64,000 nucleotides of DNA, taken from positions 1,645,001 through 1,709,000 of the forward strand of contig WPIO01000065.1 in assembly GCA_009760855.2 (NCBI GenBank), read 5' to 3'. This document shows positions 34,553-46,870 of the stretch, one piece after another (positions within the stretch are counted from its first letter, which is position 1; every line of letters starts with the position of its first letter). The DNA is from Cristatella mucedo (Eukaryota; Bryozoa; Phylactolaemata; Cristatellidae). The notes beneath the pieces were generated by a model. The model was not told the DNA's origin, searched no databases, and saw only the letters and a program-made list of their open reading frames with translations. A program made the position numbers and the translations under genes.

Positions 34553-35147
34553 GTAAGTTGGCAAATACCTAAGGGGAGCGATTACGCTCTACGAAAGCAC
34601 CGTGAGCCGATGGATTGCACAGCTGTGCGATTTGTGCATGACTGACCATTGCTACATCATTGCCGTTGCCATTGTCTGTTTACTGGGCTTGTCATTTTTG
34701 GCACCTATGTGCTTTGACTTGCTTCGCTTGCAGTGTGTGTGCGTTTTTATCCTTAGCTATGAGCGTCGGGCTGATTTGCTGTGAAAAGCTTACTTTTTTG
34801 CATCGCTCGTCCAGACGTGACGAATGTGCTAACCTCATTGTGCATGTTTAATGCAGCTTTCTAGAAGTTTGCAGCAGGCATTGCTACACGGCTGGATTTT
34901 TGGCTGGTGTGCCGTTAGTAACAGATTGTCCTTTTACCTAAACGCATCTATGTTCATGAAAGCACGTTGGAGCTCCATGATTGCTTTGCTTGTGCGAAGC
35001 ATTTATCCTACTAACTCGGTTATTCAGCGGTGCAATTGTGGGACCCTACCCCTTCCCCCCCCCCCGGGGCTCAGCGTTCGTCTCGAGAACCACTCGTGTG
35101 ACCCTTTGTGTCACACTTTCAACGAGTTTCATCTGTCACTCTCACAG

Positions 35148-35579
35148 CCGCATCACATCCTGCTTCACTGCTGCCGGTTTGATTAAATCTGCACGTCTGC
35201 CTCATCGAATAGGGGACAAGGTGAAGCTAGTGGCGTCGCCCAACGTTTTTGCCGAGGACCTGCTGCCGACGCCGGCTGCCGCTGCCACCGGCACAGCAGC
35301 AGCAGCTGCCGCAGCTGCAGCGGTGGCAGCTGCTGCTGGGTTCGGCACCCTAGAGCAGACGGTTTACGTCGGCGACAACTCGCAGCGAATGAGCTTCACG
35401 TGGCAGAGGCCGTCAGGCGTGCGAGTCCTCGTCGAGCTGTCCGAGTTTGAACTCGTGCCTCGCTACGAGAGCATCCAGCACTCGACCGACGACAATCAGT
35501 ACCTGCGCCGGCTTCGTGACGACGTCGGCCAGCGGAGCACGTACGAGGCCTACGTTAACGTACTGGAGAATTACTGCAG
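35148..35579 (+). CDS. Exon: second ectodomain with poly-Ala insert
   Basis: A 432-base exon (phase 2 in, phase 2 out), with a long pyrimidine tract before the CACAG acceptor and a GTAGGC donor. It starts RITSCFTAAGLIK. It continues with GDKVKLVASPNVFAEDLLPT, a poly-Ala run (about residues 45-64, mixed GCA/GCT/GCC codons), then beta-like sequence (TVYVGDNSQRMSFTWQRPSG) and a charged helical part ending NVLENYC. The region between the TNFR-like modules and the next Cys cluster is not recognised. Confidence 0.8.
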
Positions 35580-35734
35580 GTAGGCGAGACCAGGGCAGGG
35601 CGGGGCGGGGCCAGGGTGAGCCGCCTCGGTCGGTCGATTTGTTGGAGTGCCGGTTTGAGGTCAGCCGCGTTCCTCCTCGAGCGAGCCTGCGAGCTCTTAA
35701 GAATGATGACGTCAGAAGATCGAGTGGAGGCGCC

Positions 35735-35860
35735 GAAAAGCTCACCTGGAAAAGCTCACCTAGAAAAGCTCACCTAGAAAAGCTCACCTAGAAAAGCTCA
35801 CCTAGAAAAGCTCACCTAGAAAAGCTCACCTAGAAAAGCTCACCTAGAAAAGCTCACCTA
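35735..35860. repeat. 14-bp minisatellite, nine exact-length units
   Basis: 126 bases equal nine units of GAAAAGCTCACCTA (the first ends CTG). It starts 155 bases downstream of an exon. Each unit's complement contains TAGGTGAGC, a good 5' splice-site-like string. Confidence 0.95.
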
Positions 35861-35971
35861 GCTACTTCGGCCGGTTAGATCGGTCGTTTTGACAGAGCCG
35901 TTACTATAAGGCACGTTGTTGGCCGATATGCACCTCGTGGTTCGTAACGAAATGTGAGCCATGAGCAGAGG

Positions 35972-36012
<41 letters not shown>

Positions 36013-36419
36013 ATGCACGACAAAACTGACTCTTTGCATGCCTCGGAGACGCTCTTCGTTAATGCAGGGTGTGCGTTTTAACTACCAGAATTGAAAGTGT
36101 GAAAATGAGCACTATGCCGACCACTTCTTAAATCCAGAGGATCGCCAGCATTGTGTTCGCCCTTGGAATATTTACAGAATAGCAGGGTGGGGGACGAATC
36201 CAATGGGGGAATTGGTACTATTGGACGTGGAGCTGGGCCATCTTCAGTAGCAGTACAAACCACCGAGACGCCCTGTTAAGTGCTTTGTCAGCTGTGGTGT
36301 GACTCACCGAATCTCTAGCGACAGCCATTCCATTGGTAGTAATGGAGAACACCGGAACAACCATTGAGGGGATTGCAGCTAGGCAGCCCACTCTAAATCA
36401 AAAGTGTGAGAAAAAAAAG

Positions 36420-36646
<227 letters not shown>

Positions 36647-37720
36647 TTGAGATCTTGAAAGCAAATGCCGTGATGTTGGGTTCGACCGGTAACCTAGACC
36701 TTGACTTCACTACGCTCCAAAATAAATGTGAATGCAAATAATAAAACAAGACACACCGACTGAAACTGCCCAGTGCTCTGATAACTCGTCTGCTCAAAGC
36801 TCTGTACGTGTTCGCAATGCTCTATCTCTTTAGCTTATGAAAATGCTCTCTACGGTAAGTTATGCAACTTTTGTTTCCAGGTTATGGTGTCATTCCCTAC
36901 GGGGAAGGGAATGTAGTCGATGATGACAGGTATCGCACATGCACGATTTTCCATAGTATGTTCTCACCAAAGCAGCAGCAATATAACTATCGCAGGTCAG
37001 GAATATAGTTGTGAGTTTGCCGTAGGAATGTGCTTGAATTGCTTGTGGTCTTATTGCTTAGTGTCGGAAAGTCGGAAATTAGAAATTTCTGTCAGAAATT
37101 GGAATTTCCATCAAGAAATTCAGCGGCCAACAGTGAACAACAAGCACCACTCAAACATCAAGGTCCTCAATTAAGCTTGTGTGCCAAGCAGCATCTCGGC
37201 GTCGGTGTGCGAAAGTGGAGGACAAAAGTGTAGGATTAGAAAGTGGAGGATACGTAGGATTAGAAAGAAGAAAAGGGCAAAACTGCCTGGATGCGCTCCC
37301 CAAGCATTCTCTTAGTTGTTTGATGCCTGCAAAGCAACAATCAAAGCTTAGTACTGGGCGAGCGTATGCGGCATGGCTGGGACCGTCGGCACGGGACCGC
37401 CCGGTTGGCACATCGTGGGTTTTCTCTCGTGTTCAATTCAGCCGAGGTCGAGTCAGGTTTCAGGTCTCAGGCGCTTCCTCGCGCTCGCAGGCCCGGCAGC
37501 TCGCTGCTTCAGTAGCAGCAGCAGCGGTGGCACTCAGCTGCTTCAGCGTTCGAATTGATCAATCTCGGAAAAGGCTCGTGGGTTGCCATTACTGGTCAGA
37601 GTGTGTGAATCGCCTCTATTCCTACTCCACAGCTGTGCATCCGCTTCCGGCTGCTTCCCGTTTCCACCGCTCGGTGCCACGGCTAGTGCGGATGTTTATT
37701 TTTTCGGTCGTTATTTATAG

Positions 37721-37886
37721 TCAGCCCATCCCGGATTATTACAACCTCATGCTGAGGCACTATCGAAGCCGTCTAACGGCTGTTGAGATCGTCACTTGTA
37801 ATGCTGACAAGAAGAATTGTCCGGCTAATTACCAAAATGGGCAGACATACGTGCGTCGTCTGGCCAACCGGCCATGCCCAAAGGAG
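37721..37886 (+). CDS. Exon: second ectodomain, Cys-containing
   Basis: A 166-base exon, phase 2 in (TTATTTATAG acceptor), phase 0 out (GTATGA donor). It reads QPIPDYYNLMLRHYRSRLTA, then VEIVTCNADKKNCPANYQNG and ends RPCPKE. Three cysteines. The stop codon directly after the donor confirms the exon end. No family match by eye. Confidence 0.75.
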
Positions 37887-38128
37887 GTATGAGACAGCAG
37901 ATTGTTGCAGGATTGTTGTAGACTGTGTGCCTTTGAAAGTGACATTGTGCCGACCCCCCCCCCCTTAGTCGGTTAGATGATCACCGTTATTGTCAGCCTG
38001 CAGGTGCTCACCAAGAATTAGGCAGGACATATTGATTCATTTCTGGAATCTAATTGGGGTGGCATCAGTGAGTGGCCCAGGAATAAATTGGCCAATCTGC
38101 AAACAATCTAGACAGAGTTTTGGACCAG

Positions 38129-38200
38129 CAATTCATGAAGACTGTCGATTTCTTAGGCAAGGGAAAATTCTGCCTGTGTCGACCACAGAACGGTGGCTGG
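38129..38200 (+). CDS. Possible exon (very weak)
   Basis: A 72-base segment, phase 0 to phase 0, reading QFMKTVDFLGKGKFCLCRPQ and NGGW before GTGATC. It would insert cleanly between 37,886 and 42,472 and has a C-x-C pair. The acceptor lacks a good pyrimidine tract. Confidence 0.15.
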
Positions 38201-38984
38201 GTGATCTCAGTTATCGAGTGACTAAGCCTCCTCGAACGCTTGCCATTTTCAACTGTTACTGCAGTAGTTGTTTCACGTTTCTACTTTGCTATATGTTGGC
38301 TCTCTTTTCAGCTAAAAACCAGGGTCATTCAACTCAGTCGGTGCTCTTGGCATCGTTTAGTAGTACTACCATATTGTGCCTGCCTTTTCAAGATCATGAG
38401 TTTTATGACATTGACGATAATCTAATAATAATCTCTAATAAGTCACTGTGACTTAAAAACCCCTTATTTTCTGGCTCGCGGTGAACTTTCAAGACTGGCC
38501 TAGTGAAGCATGGTGCACAGACTTCGAGCAAACACTTGTCTGCCATTACTTCACGAACGAATGATTGTAATGGCTGTCACGATTACCTAGATAGCGGTTA
38601 GTTTAAGTTATTCTGGTCTTTGAGGTCTCGATGTTGGCACCTGGTGGCGGGATTTTTCGGCACTCGATTAGCGCACTGCCACAACCGTCGGTGTACCAAG
38701 CATCCCCCAGAATGTGGCTCGTCGTCCTACTCGTCCTCACACACGAGGGAGACGTTCACGTTCTTCGCTCTCGCCGTGAATGTCGGACGCCAGTCTGCGT
38801 GTTGGCTGGTGCGCCACAAAGATCCAACCTGAATGCACGCGTCTCGGCGAACTGAGGGCGCTGGGAAGTATAGCCGTCCTCAGGGCAAATTTGGAGGTGC
38901 TCAATCAGTTACTTTCTGAAACTTGGATTATTTAGCAGAGCAGTGTATAAATTAAGCTGGGTATTTATTTAAGAGCCGAGCTTG

Positions 38985-39150
38985 GTGGCACACTGCCCCA
39001 GGGTAATACACTCGCTCTTCATGATCCAGATCGTAGGTGCGAGTCATGTAGTCGTCGATCCTTAATCGCCCACTGCAAGTGGTAGCGATAGCCGTTAAGG
39101 CTCTACTGCCGATGTATAAACGAGGGCTGTTAAATCTGCTAACCTTTGAC
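38985..39150 (+). mobile_element. tRNA-derived SINE (family S2)
   Basis: GATCGTAGGTGCGAGTCATG, then CGCCCACTGCAAGTGGTAGC, GATAGCCGTTAAGGCTCTAC and GCTGTTAAATCTGCTAACC. Near-complete copy. Confidence 0.65.
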
Positions 39151-39563
39151 CTTCTTAAGTGCAGACGTCTATTTCTTTAAGACGCAGCAGCAGTCGATTA
39201 AATTTCGGACAACCATGTATCGCATGTCTGTATTTGTTTGCAATTCTGTACTCTTGTGTTCATGGTATGCTGTGCAAGTAGATCAGCTTGAAGCAGTTTA
39301 TGTGGCAACGGCATTGAAGACGGCACGCAGCGATTTTCGATGAAAGAACGTGTGGGCTGATGTGATTCTATATTAATGCCTACAGTGTTCACTTACGTAT
39401 CACTCACTGGCACCTCTGGCCTTCTTTCTTTTTTCTTCAGCTGTTTTCTCTTCTCTTCTGTTTTCATCATTCCGATACGTTTCTTGCTCTCTGCCGCGTT
39501 TAGTTTTTGTCACTGTCCTCGTCATTTGTTCTGCTCCATCTTCGCCATTCTGTCCCATCCCAG

Positions 39564-39654
39564 CTTTCACATCGAATGCGGCACGTGTGCGCTAGACAAT
39601 CGAACTGAGAGGCACTCACTTCACGTGACCAATCGTACTCTGCTGGCGTTCATT
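39564..39654 (+). CDS. Possible Cys/glycosylated exon, phase unmatched
   Basis: A 91-base segment after an excellent pyrimidine tract (TTCTGTCCCATCCCAG), phase 2 in and phase 0 out at GTAGCC. It reads FHIECGTCALDNRTERHSLH and VTNRTLLAFI, with a C-x2-C pair and two N-R-T glycosylation motifs, as expected in an ectodomain. It cannot follow 37,886 directly (phase 0), so it needs a partner exon I did not find or is spurious. Confidence 0.25.
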
Positions 39655-40039
39655 GTAGCCTGCTGACAGAAAAATTGTAAGGAGCGCTTAGACTCGGTAG
39701 CACTAGCAACTCATGGACCCCAGCCATGGTGCTCAGCCGGCGTGTTCTCAGCTTTCGCTTGAAGAGGTCGCAGCAAAGCGGAGCTTGCTATGATTTTCCC
39801 GCGAAGTTCAGCCTTTCAGACTCTTTGCTTCGGGCTTGCAGTTTTAGTTTCGTCAAGCTAGCGGCCGCTCTAGAGAGTAGAGCTACTAGACGTCCGAAGT
39901 CGCGTGCGTGTGAAGCGCCCGCCCGCTGCCTCGCTAAGCTCGGCTGCTCGCAAGGTGATTTCCCTATAGTTTAACTGCACGACTCAGTGTGGCGTTTTGA
40001 GCCCACGTTCACGACAAGAATAATAGAAAAATGTTTACT

Positions 40040-40720
40040 TAGCGCTCAAAGAGAATTGCATCTCTTTATAGGCACTAGAAATAAACTGGAAGGAAGCATT
40101 CCGATTGGTTAGTCATAACAAGCGTAATTTCGGCTTGCATACCTGCGCGTGCATATAAAGGACGTTTCGCACGGACCCAGCTAGTACGGTGAGGAGTAGC
40201 CGTGAATTCTTAGCTAGTTTTTTCTAGTCTCCTCAAGTCAGAAGGTGACGTGATGTTTGTCGGTAGCGACTACCAGGGTTTGGGACCGTGAGAGACAAAA
40301 GGCTGCCGGTCTCCAAAAAGTTTCTGAGGTTCGTATGAGGTGCAACCGAACGGCCCACGTCATTGTAGCGTTCCAGGGTGACACGACGAGCCCGACTAGG
40401 AAATATTTTGAATACATTGGCCCAGAGCAAGAGATTGAAGGGACGTAAAGGAAAGTATCAGAACCCTCAATTTGCTGATGGGGGGCCAGAGCAGGTCGAT
40501 GAGACGCGGTGTACTGTGTGGGTTTCGATGTCCACGACAGACAAGCCTAGCTGCAGAGTGTTTCACCAGCTGTAAGCTTCCCTTATTGCACAGGTAGAAG
40601 GTCGACCGACATCTAGAATCGACTGCGAGCAAGGCAAGCAAGGTCAAGGTCAATGTTGTCGCTTCGACGGATTTCAGTGGTTTAAATGACAACTATATCT
40701 GGGTGTGTCAGCATAGAAGT
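40040..40720 (-). mobile_element. LINE fragment (family A), reverse
   Basis: The minus-strand frame reads FYLCNKGSLQLVKHSAARLV, then CRGHRNPHSTPRLIDLLWPP, the typical QxVQNxAARLV/HWLPV C-terminal region of CR1/L2-like LINEs. It ends at the complement of AGAGATGCAATTCTCTTTGA. Stops interrupt it. Confidence 0.7.
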
Positions 40721-41864
40721 GTTGGTCGATCAGGCCTAAATAGATAGATACAGGCCTAATTCCCCTTTGTCAGAGGCTCAGTATAGGCAGAGAACAGCAA
40801 ATGACTGAGAATGGATCCTTGTGGAACTTCACAGGTGATTAGTCTGCTGGCTGAGACGTGACCTCCTTTACACAGCAAAGATTAAACATATGAACCACGC
40901 CAGTGCCTAGTATGCCTCTCGTACCGACCGTTGCTCTCAATCGTTTAATAGTTGGATGTCGTTATCAAAAGTGCCAAAAACGGAGCTGCTAGATCGAGCA
41001 GGATTGTGGCCATGACATAATCGCTATAATTGCATTTGCAGGGCCCAAATTTTGAAGGACCACCTCGGGCAACTTCCTTTCGTGTTCATGATTCACTTTG
41101 ATGATATTGGCCAAATGCCGTTTATGATATTACTAGTTGGAGAGATGGTCATAGAAAATCTGTATCGTGCAAATACAGCTTAGGCACTGTGGACATATCT
41201 AGACGGAATTGTCGTTCCAATGCACTCGATGTCACAATTAGATATAAATAATCTAGAAAAATGTTTTGGTTAATAATTCCGGTGCTTGGATTCATGTAAG
41301 TGCGTAGGCTCCTGCACGAGGCTGCATGTGACTGTGGCTCAAGTATCACTCCCAGACTTTATAGCTCCAGTAGAACATTGCACAGATGTTCTGCCGTAAA
41401 GCCTCTGTAAGTCGGACTTCTGTCCACTAGAATAAGTCAGCTGGTCTGACTGATTGTGCGTGCAAGGACCGCCTCTGAGATGACCGGATTTATACTTCTG
41501 AGCTAGCATAGGGCTAGATACATATTGACAATGTACATCGGCCGTGCTCGGAAAACCAATCATATTAGCTGTCGGACCGATTAGAAGCCCTGACTTTATG
41601 CAACCACTGATTCCTAATTCTAGAGCATCGCAACAGTTGGGACATTGAGGATTCAAAATTAAATAAAATTCAAAATAAACTTTGTTCACTAAAGAGGGTT
41701 GTTGCAGCAGATTTGTTTCGGAATCTAGCTTCAAGTGTAGCTAATGCAACTAGTGCCAAGCCATTGTTAAAGAAGGACTACGCTTCGCTTCGCTGCAAGC
41801 TATATACAGGCATATAGCAGCACTGCATAGGAGCACTTAGATAGGAGATGATTATCTAGCTCTC

Positions 41865-41867
<3 letters not shown>

Positions 41868-41896
<29 letters not shown>
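41868..41896. repeat. (GA)n microsatellite
   Basis: Short GA run in the intron upstream of the 42,472 exon. Confidence 0.9.
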
Positions 41897-42471
41897 CCGA
41901 TCCCACGGTCGGTTTTTCGGTTCAAGCAGCATGCAGCTAGGTAGAGTGTGCTTCATTTTCGCCGCGTAATCTACTGACACTAAAGACTTCTTCATATTTA
42001 GGACCCGGTCTTTTATTTTACAAATAAGTTTTGGCTACGCAAAAGTGGCTGCACAAAACGAGCCGGTCTGAGCTGCTGCAAAGGCTAAGTCTGGTTTATT
42101 TTGAGTGTGGCAAAACATTGCATTTCCTGCTTGATATTAGTTGCCTAGTTTGTTTCTGGCTTGCTTGCTGCTACTGAGTTCGCGCCTGCGAAAGCGACTG
42201 CAGCTTCCCCGCTTGGCGAGCAGCAAGCGCGGGCACGCAAGACAGCACAAGCAGCCTTAGCGCTGGGTGCCCCCAGGGCAGCAGCATTTGCGACATTGCC
42301 TCTGCTCTCCACAGCTAATGCTTTATTAAGTATACCTGGCGCCACCTCGGACCATGTCACTGCGGACGTCTTTTTATGTTATAGAGTAAAGCGCCCGACT
42401 CGGTCCCTGATTCCGGAAACAGTCTTCTCTGCTTGGAGCCGACGGCATTGCTCACTCACGTATTTCCTCAG

Positions 42472-42574
42472 GCAGCTGCAACGTTTGCCAAAGACGAGGC
42501 ACTTTACTTTCCTCCGGCAGATTGCACGGAGCAGATGGTGACCTGCAAAGATTGTCTCATGGACAAGTGTCAAG
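42472..42574 (+). CDS. Exon: second ectodomain, Cys-rich segment
   Basis: A 103-base exon, phase 0 in (GTATTTCCTCAG acceptor), phase 1 out (GTGAGT donor). It reads AAATFAKDEALYFPPADCTE, then QMVTCKDCLMDKCQ. Four cysteines lie within 17 residues, followed by more in the next exon, so together they form a small disulfide-rich cluster. Confidence 0.75.
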
Positions 42575-45500
42575 GTGAGTGCCATAGACAGCAGAGGGTG
42601 CGAGCGACCGGAGCTGCTGTGTGACCTCCCGAAACAGTGTCAAAATAGTGCCAAACGAATAAGCTCTATTGCGGTCGGGTGCGGTTGCTGTATGTCTTGA
42701 CAGTAACAGATCTCGCTCAGCTCTGAGACGCAGCAGTAGGACACAGTGAATCTCGCTTGCCCTGCTCGTGCCCATAGCCGTCAATAATGGTCGTATTAGT
42801 CATCTGGAAAAAATCGTTGACACCTGCCCCACAGTGGTCTTGACCTGCCACGTCGTATTTCCGTGTATAATGCACAAGTAGCCGCCCTCGGTAACAAGCT
42901 TCAGTTGGCTTCAGACCAACGCGAATTAGTGGATCTCCACTGTAATCGCCTTTGAATCCACGTTGACCCATGTGAGCAGCAGTTGGCAGCGTGCTTCGCT
43001 ACGTAGTAGAACCCGTACCCGACATGAAGTGACTCATCGACGCGGCTAAGATCGTGTCTGCTATTCTGGGGCGTCCAACGTTGAGGAGCCAAGTTTAAGT
43101 AAGAGCACAACATCGCGTTTCAATGTGCTAGGGTTTCAGCCCGGCACACTCGACGTTTGGAGGTAATAAAAGTGCTCAGTGCTGGAGCGTATGCTGCTGA
43201 ATGCTGATTCACTGCATCTACTTTTCTTGCTGCATACTTTGTGCTCGAGCTTCTTTGTGTTTGGGCTTATTTGTCAATATGTGCCTGCTGCAAAGGCAAA
43301 TGCGTTGCATGGAGTCCTGGCTGATTGATCACTAAGCAAAGTACTAAAAAACTGGACCACGAGAATCACAAAAGGCAATAGAGAAAGCTGGCTTTTAAAA
43401 TCTCGTGTGTCCAAATGTACTTCTTAGAAGGCTGAAGCAAAGGCTAGCGTCATGAGCCTGGCATCGTTTACAGGCTTTTTCAAAACTGTTGGAGGTTGTT
43501 TGCGGTTCTCGCTGAAGCTCCATTTAAACTCGGAAGTTTTCCTAATACGAGCACTTGGTTCATTTCTTCATATCAATGAAAGTACTTCGCTGTGATTGGT
43601 TATTGCTAAGCGCTCAAGAAAAAACTGTTTGTTAGTATGGGTTGCAAAGGGTTTCTAAAGACTGTCGTTGGAGAATGAGGATGTATTCATTGGAGGCGAT
43701 ACGATGGAGATTTTATTCTCATGAGTAGCATCTTGTGTCCTCTATCGAGGGAGACGTTCACGATTATGGTTTGGCCGTGACGTAAAGCATGACATTAATG
43801 CATGCATGTCGTTAAGCCTCCATCAATCGAATCGTTGCTCGAGCTTGAGGTTCGTTTACCTTGGCTTTCCGTGGTTTCCAATTTTGACTGGTTTCTAAAG
43901 GACACGTTAAAAGTTGAGCCATAGTTGACCCAGTTAGGTATAATAACCATAATATTAATACAGATGTATAGCCCTCTCAGATAACTAAATTTCTTTGTAG
44001 GCACTTGACATATGTTGTAAGGGAAGCGGAATCGAATAGTTAGTGTTAGCAAGCTCAATGTCAACAAGGATAACATGGTTAAAGGTGATATGCACAGAGT
44101 AAACAGGCAAATATGGTTTGTGGCAGCACGAACGATGTCAGCAGGCATTAAATGTCCTCAAGTCAGAGGTTGTCGTGACATTAGTCGGGAGTGAGCTTTT
44201 GGCCTTGGGAGGGGAGCATACGAACTAAAGGCAAGGTATCCAAAGTATTTCAGGTTTGTACGAGGTTTTTCGGTATATGTCAACATAGCCTGTCGGGTCG
44301 GGGTCGGTTATGGTCGGGCGGTTAGCCGATTTCAGCCAGGTCTCGGTCAATGCGAGCATGTCGAGGCCCTGTTGTCAGTCATGTCATTTATTTTTAGGGG
44401 TTTATTGCACAACGAGCGAGAATTAAGAAAAACGCTAAGATGGGCCGCCGGGGTTACAGCAGGCCTGACGACCTCCTAAGTTAGAATGATTCACAGCAGT
44501 GCTTGAGGGAGATTACCCAGGGCAGTTCGAGACAATGCTGCAAAGACCAAGCGATCGGAGCCTCTGGTCGCGGCCCTACGCCGGCTACGAGTCGCTTTCC
44601 ATTTTTTTAATGCAAAATTCACGGACCCTAGCAACAGCAAACGCATCTAGGAATGCATTTAAACAATGACAGTGACACAATAACAGGTACTCACGATCAT
44701 ACCTAATAGGCAGGTTACTAGCAGTCGGGCGAATCTAAGACCGCAGCCGGTGTGGCGGAAGGGAACCCAGCATCAAGCAGTAAGCGGTTAGATGTCCATA
44801 GGCACGTAATTTCTTATGAACTATGGTCAAACAACAAAGAGATTAGCTTTAAACAGGTCTTAGCTGTATTTTTCCTTATGCGATGTTCGCAAGAATTTTG
44901 ATTTTGGAAGAGAATCCGACAACGGACAAGAACCACTAGTAGCCCTTGGTGTCGGCAGGTAAGAAATGTTATGACAAAAGCTTGAGACCTGGATCATCAT
45001 TTTTCATAAATTAAGACACTTCCAGCTGTTGATTTAAATCGTGCTTATGCTGACGACATCGCAGGCTACCGTAGCTCGAGCTATAGCCATTCGCGGAGTG
45101 AAAGTAATTTGAACTTAGGTTCCATAGAAATCCCACAGCTGTCGGAATTCTAATTATTTTCTACAACATTGGTGATATACCCTTGCAGGGGGAAGAGGCA
45201 CCTCTGTAGATGCATACAGTTACGAGAGGCTTTTTAAAACATTTAATGCCGACGCGTGAGAATTTCTGTGCATGACTGAACGTAAGCAAAGTGCACTTAT
45301 CATGATCCTTTGCCATTACTTGCGATCTGCATGCTGATTTGACTCCAATGGACTGCCGTTGGACATATGTACCTTATAGTGGCAGTTGGCCACGGCTACT
45401 CACTGCTAAAATCTGTGTCTATTCTTTGGACATTTGTTAAAGAATTTCGCAGTGCATGTTTGTGCTGACATATCCCTAGCCAGTTCGTGCGGGCCGAAAC

Positions 45501-45658
45501 AAACGTGCTGCCTTGCTACAAACTAGCAGCCCAGGCTTTTGCCCGTGTATATTTATTGTTCACTCTCCCTGTTCTGCATTAATCAATAATATCTTCCAGG
45601 TTAAGATACCCTATTGATGCGCTCCCGTGCCAATGCATGTTGACTTGTCGTTCTACAG
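42575..45658. other. Intron with reverse LINE fragment
   Basis: 3.1 kb. A reverse LINE family A piece lies at 43.93-44.29 kb. The rest shows nothing I can support. Confidence 0.5.
43935..44290 (-). mobile_element. LINE 3' end (family A), reverse
   Basis: The complement of the tail (CTCAGATAACTAAATTTCTT) and of the conserved block GTCGGGAGTGAGCTTTTGGC with CATACGAACTAAAGGCAAGG. 5'-truncated. Confidence 0.6.
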
Positions 45659-45760
45659 GTCAAGTGTCGTCATGCTGCGCTGCAGCATGCCACGAGACTC
45701 CCGAATGCAAGAACACCACAAGTGCGGCCTGCACGAGTTTTCAGATCGATTGCGCCACCG
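45659..45760 (+). CDS. Exon: Cys-rich cluster
   Basis: A 102-base exon, phase 1 at both ends (TTCTACAG acceptor, GTAAGC donor). It reads QVSSCCAAACHETPECKNTT, then SAACTSFQIDCAT. Six cysteines and one N-glycosylation motif (NTT). It continues the Cys cluster of the previous exon. The order C-C-x3-C-x5-C resembles no family I can name. Confidence 0.8.
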
Positions 45761-45905
45761 GTAAGCGTGCTCGCTGGCTCACGTGCGTCGTGGCCATATT
45801 GCCCTTCCTTTGATGGCTGCTATCACAGCCGTCGTTGCCGTTCAAAAAATCAGCTGACCGAAGCCACCGAACAACGCGCATTCGCGCTCTCTTTTTCCTC
45901 CGCAG

Positions 45906-46026
45906 GAGATCTCGCCCAGTTTATCTTGCAAGCGAATTTCAGCCGAAGCGAGTTCCGCTGCAACGTCAGACGCATGAGCGCCGAGCGTTTGGTGCGAATC
46001 AGTTACCAGGCCACAGCGCCCATCGG
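45906..46026 (+). CDS. Exon: second ectodomain, beta-like segment
   Basis: A 121-base exon, phase 1 in (TTTCCTCCGCAG acceptor), phase 2 out (GTAAGG donor). It reads DLAQFILQANFSRSEFRCNV, then RRMSAERLVRISYQATAPI. One NFS glycosylation motif and one cysteine. Alternating hydrophobics suggest a beta sandwich that continues into 48,440. Confidence 0.8.
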
Positions 46027-46094
46027 GTAAGGCTGGGGCTCTTTCGCAGATGCTCCAGCTTGCCTCCGTCCTTTCTGTTGATTCCGCTGTGGTG

Positions 46095-46255
46095 AGGCGC
46101 TCTCTCTTCACGGCCAAGGTGACGGGTTCAAATACAGCAGCTAGGTGAATTCTGTATCGTACATATGGGCGATTCTTTATCGCTAACTGCAAGCGGCGGT
46201 GATAGCCATAAGGCTCAGCTGCCGAGATGCAAATGAGGCTGTTAAATCAGATAAG
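46095..46255 (+). mobile_element. tRNA-derived SINE (family S2)
   Basis: GACGGGTTCAAATACAGC, then GGGCGATTCTTTATCGC, CTGCAAGCGGCGGTGATAGC and AGGCTGTTAAATCAG. Confidence 0.65.
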
Positions 46256-46574
46256 ATATAATAATTATACGCTTGATCCATGAGAGCGTACTATGGGGGT
46301 GGAAGCCGCTGAAAGAGAACAGCGGACCCAATAATGGCTTTTCATATCCTTCCTGGTCTAGGGTCGGCCATCGCGGCCACTAGCAGCTGCATAGCTTCTA
46401 GCGATTATTAATTTATTGCCTGCCGTATTGTTGATTCGACCTTCTGCGTGTGACTGCTCACACAAATGCTCATATACAGAATTTTCTGTTCCCTTGAGGT
46501 GTTGTATCTCGGTGCATATGAACGCAGCCGTTTGGTTATGTTCCGCTGATGCGAGCTTCTCAACGAAGTATTTT

Positions 46575-46870
46575 AATAGCAGTAAGGCATTTCTACAGCA
46601 GCCCCAGAGAACTAAATCTCGCTGTAGGCACTTTACGTATGCTGTGAGGAAGCACGTTAATATGGTTAGTGATAACATGCTCAGCATCAGCATGCATAAG
46701 TGGACAGAGGACTAATCGCCAGGACCTGGCCACGGCTGTGAGGAGCAGGTGCGTTTGTAGCTTCTTTTAAAATGTTAAGTTATGGGATTTCGTGACGTCA
46801 GTCGGGAGTGAGTTGCAGGCTTTGGGAGCATGCGAACTAAAGGAACTGTCTTTAAAGCGTAACGTCGAAC
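46575..46870 (-). mobile_element. LINE 3' end (family A), reverse
   Basis: Complement of the tail (CAGAGAACTAAATCTCGCTG), then of GCATACGTAAAGTGCC-type sequence and of the block around GACGTCAGTCGGGAGTGAGT. Confidence 0.65.

Larger units (their letters stand above)
37887..42471. other. Intron region, possible further exons
   Basis: 4.6 kb between two phase 0 sites, so no exon is strictly needed. Two weak exon-like segments are present (38,129 and 39,564). It also holds an S2 SINE at 39.0 kb, a reverse LINE at 40.0-40.7 kb and a GA run at 41.87-41.90 kb. Confidence 0.5.
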
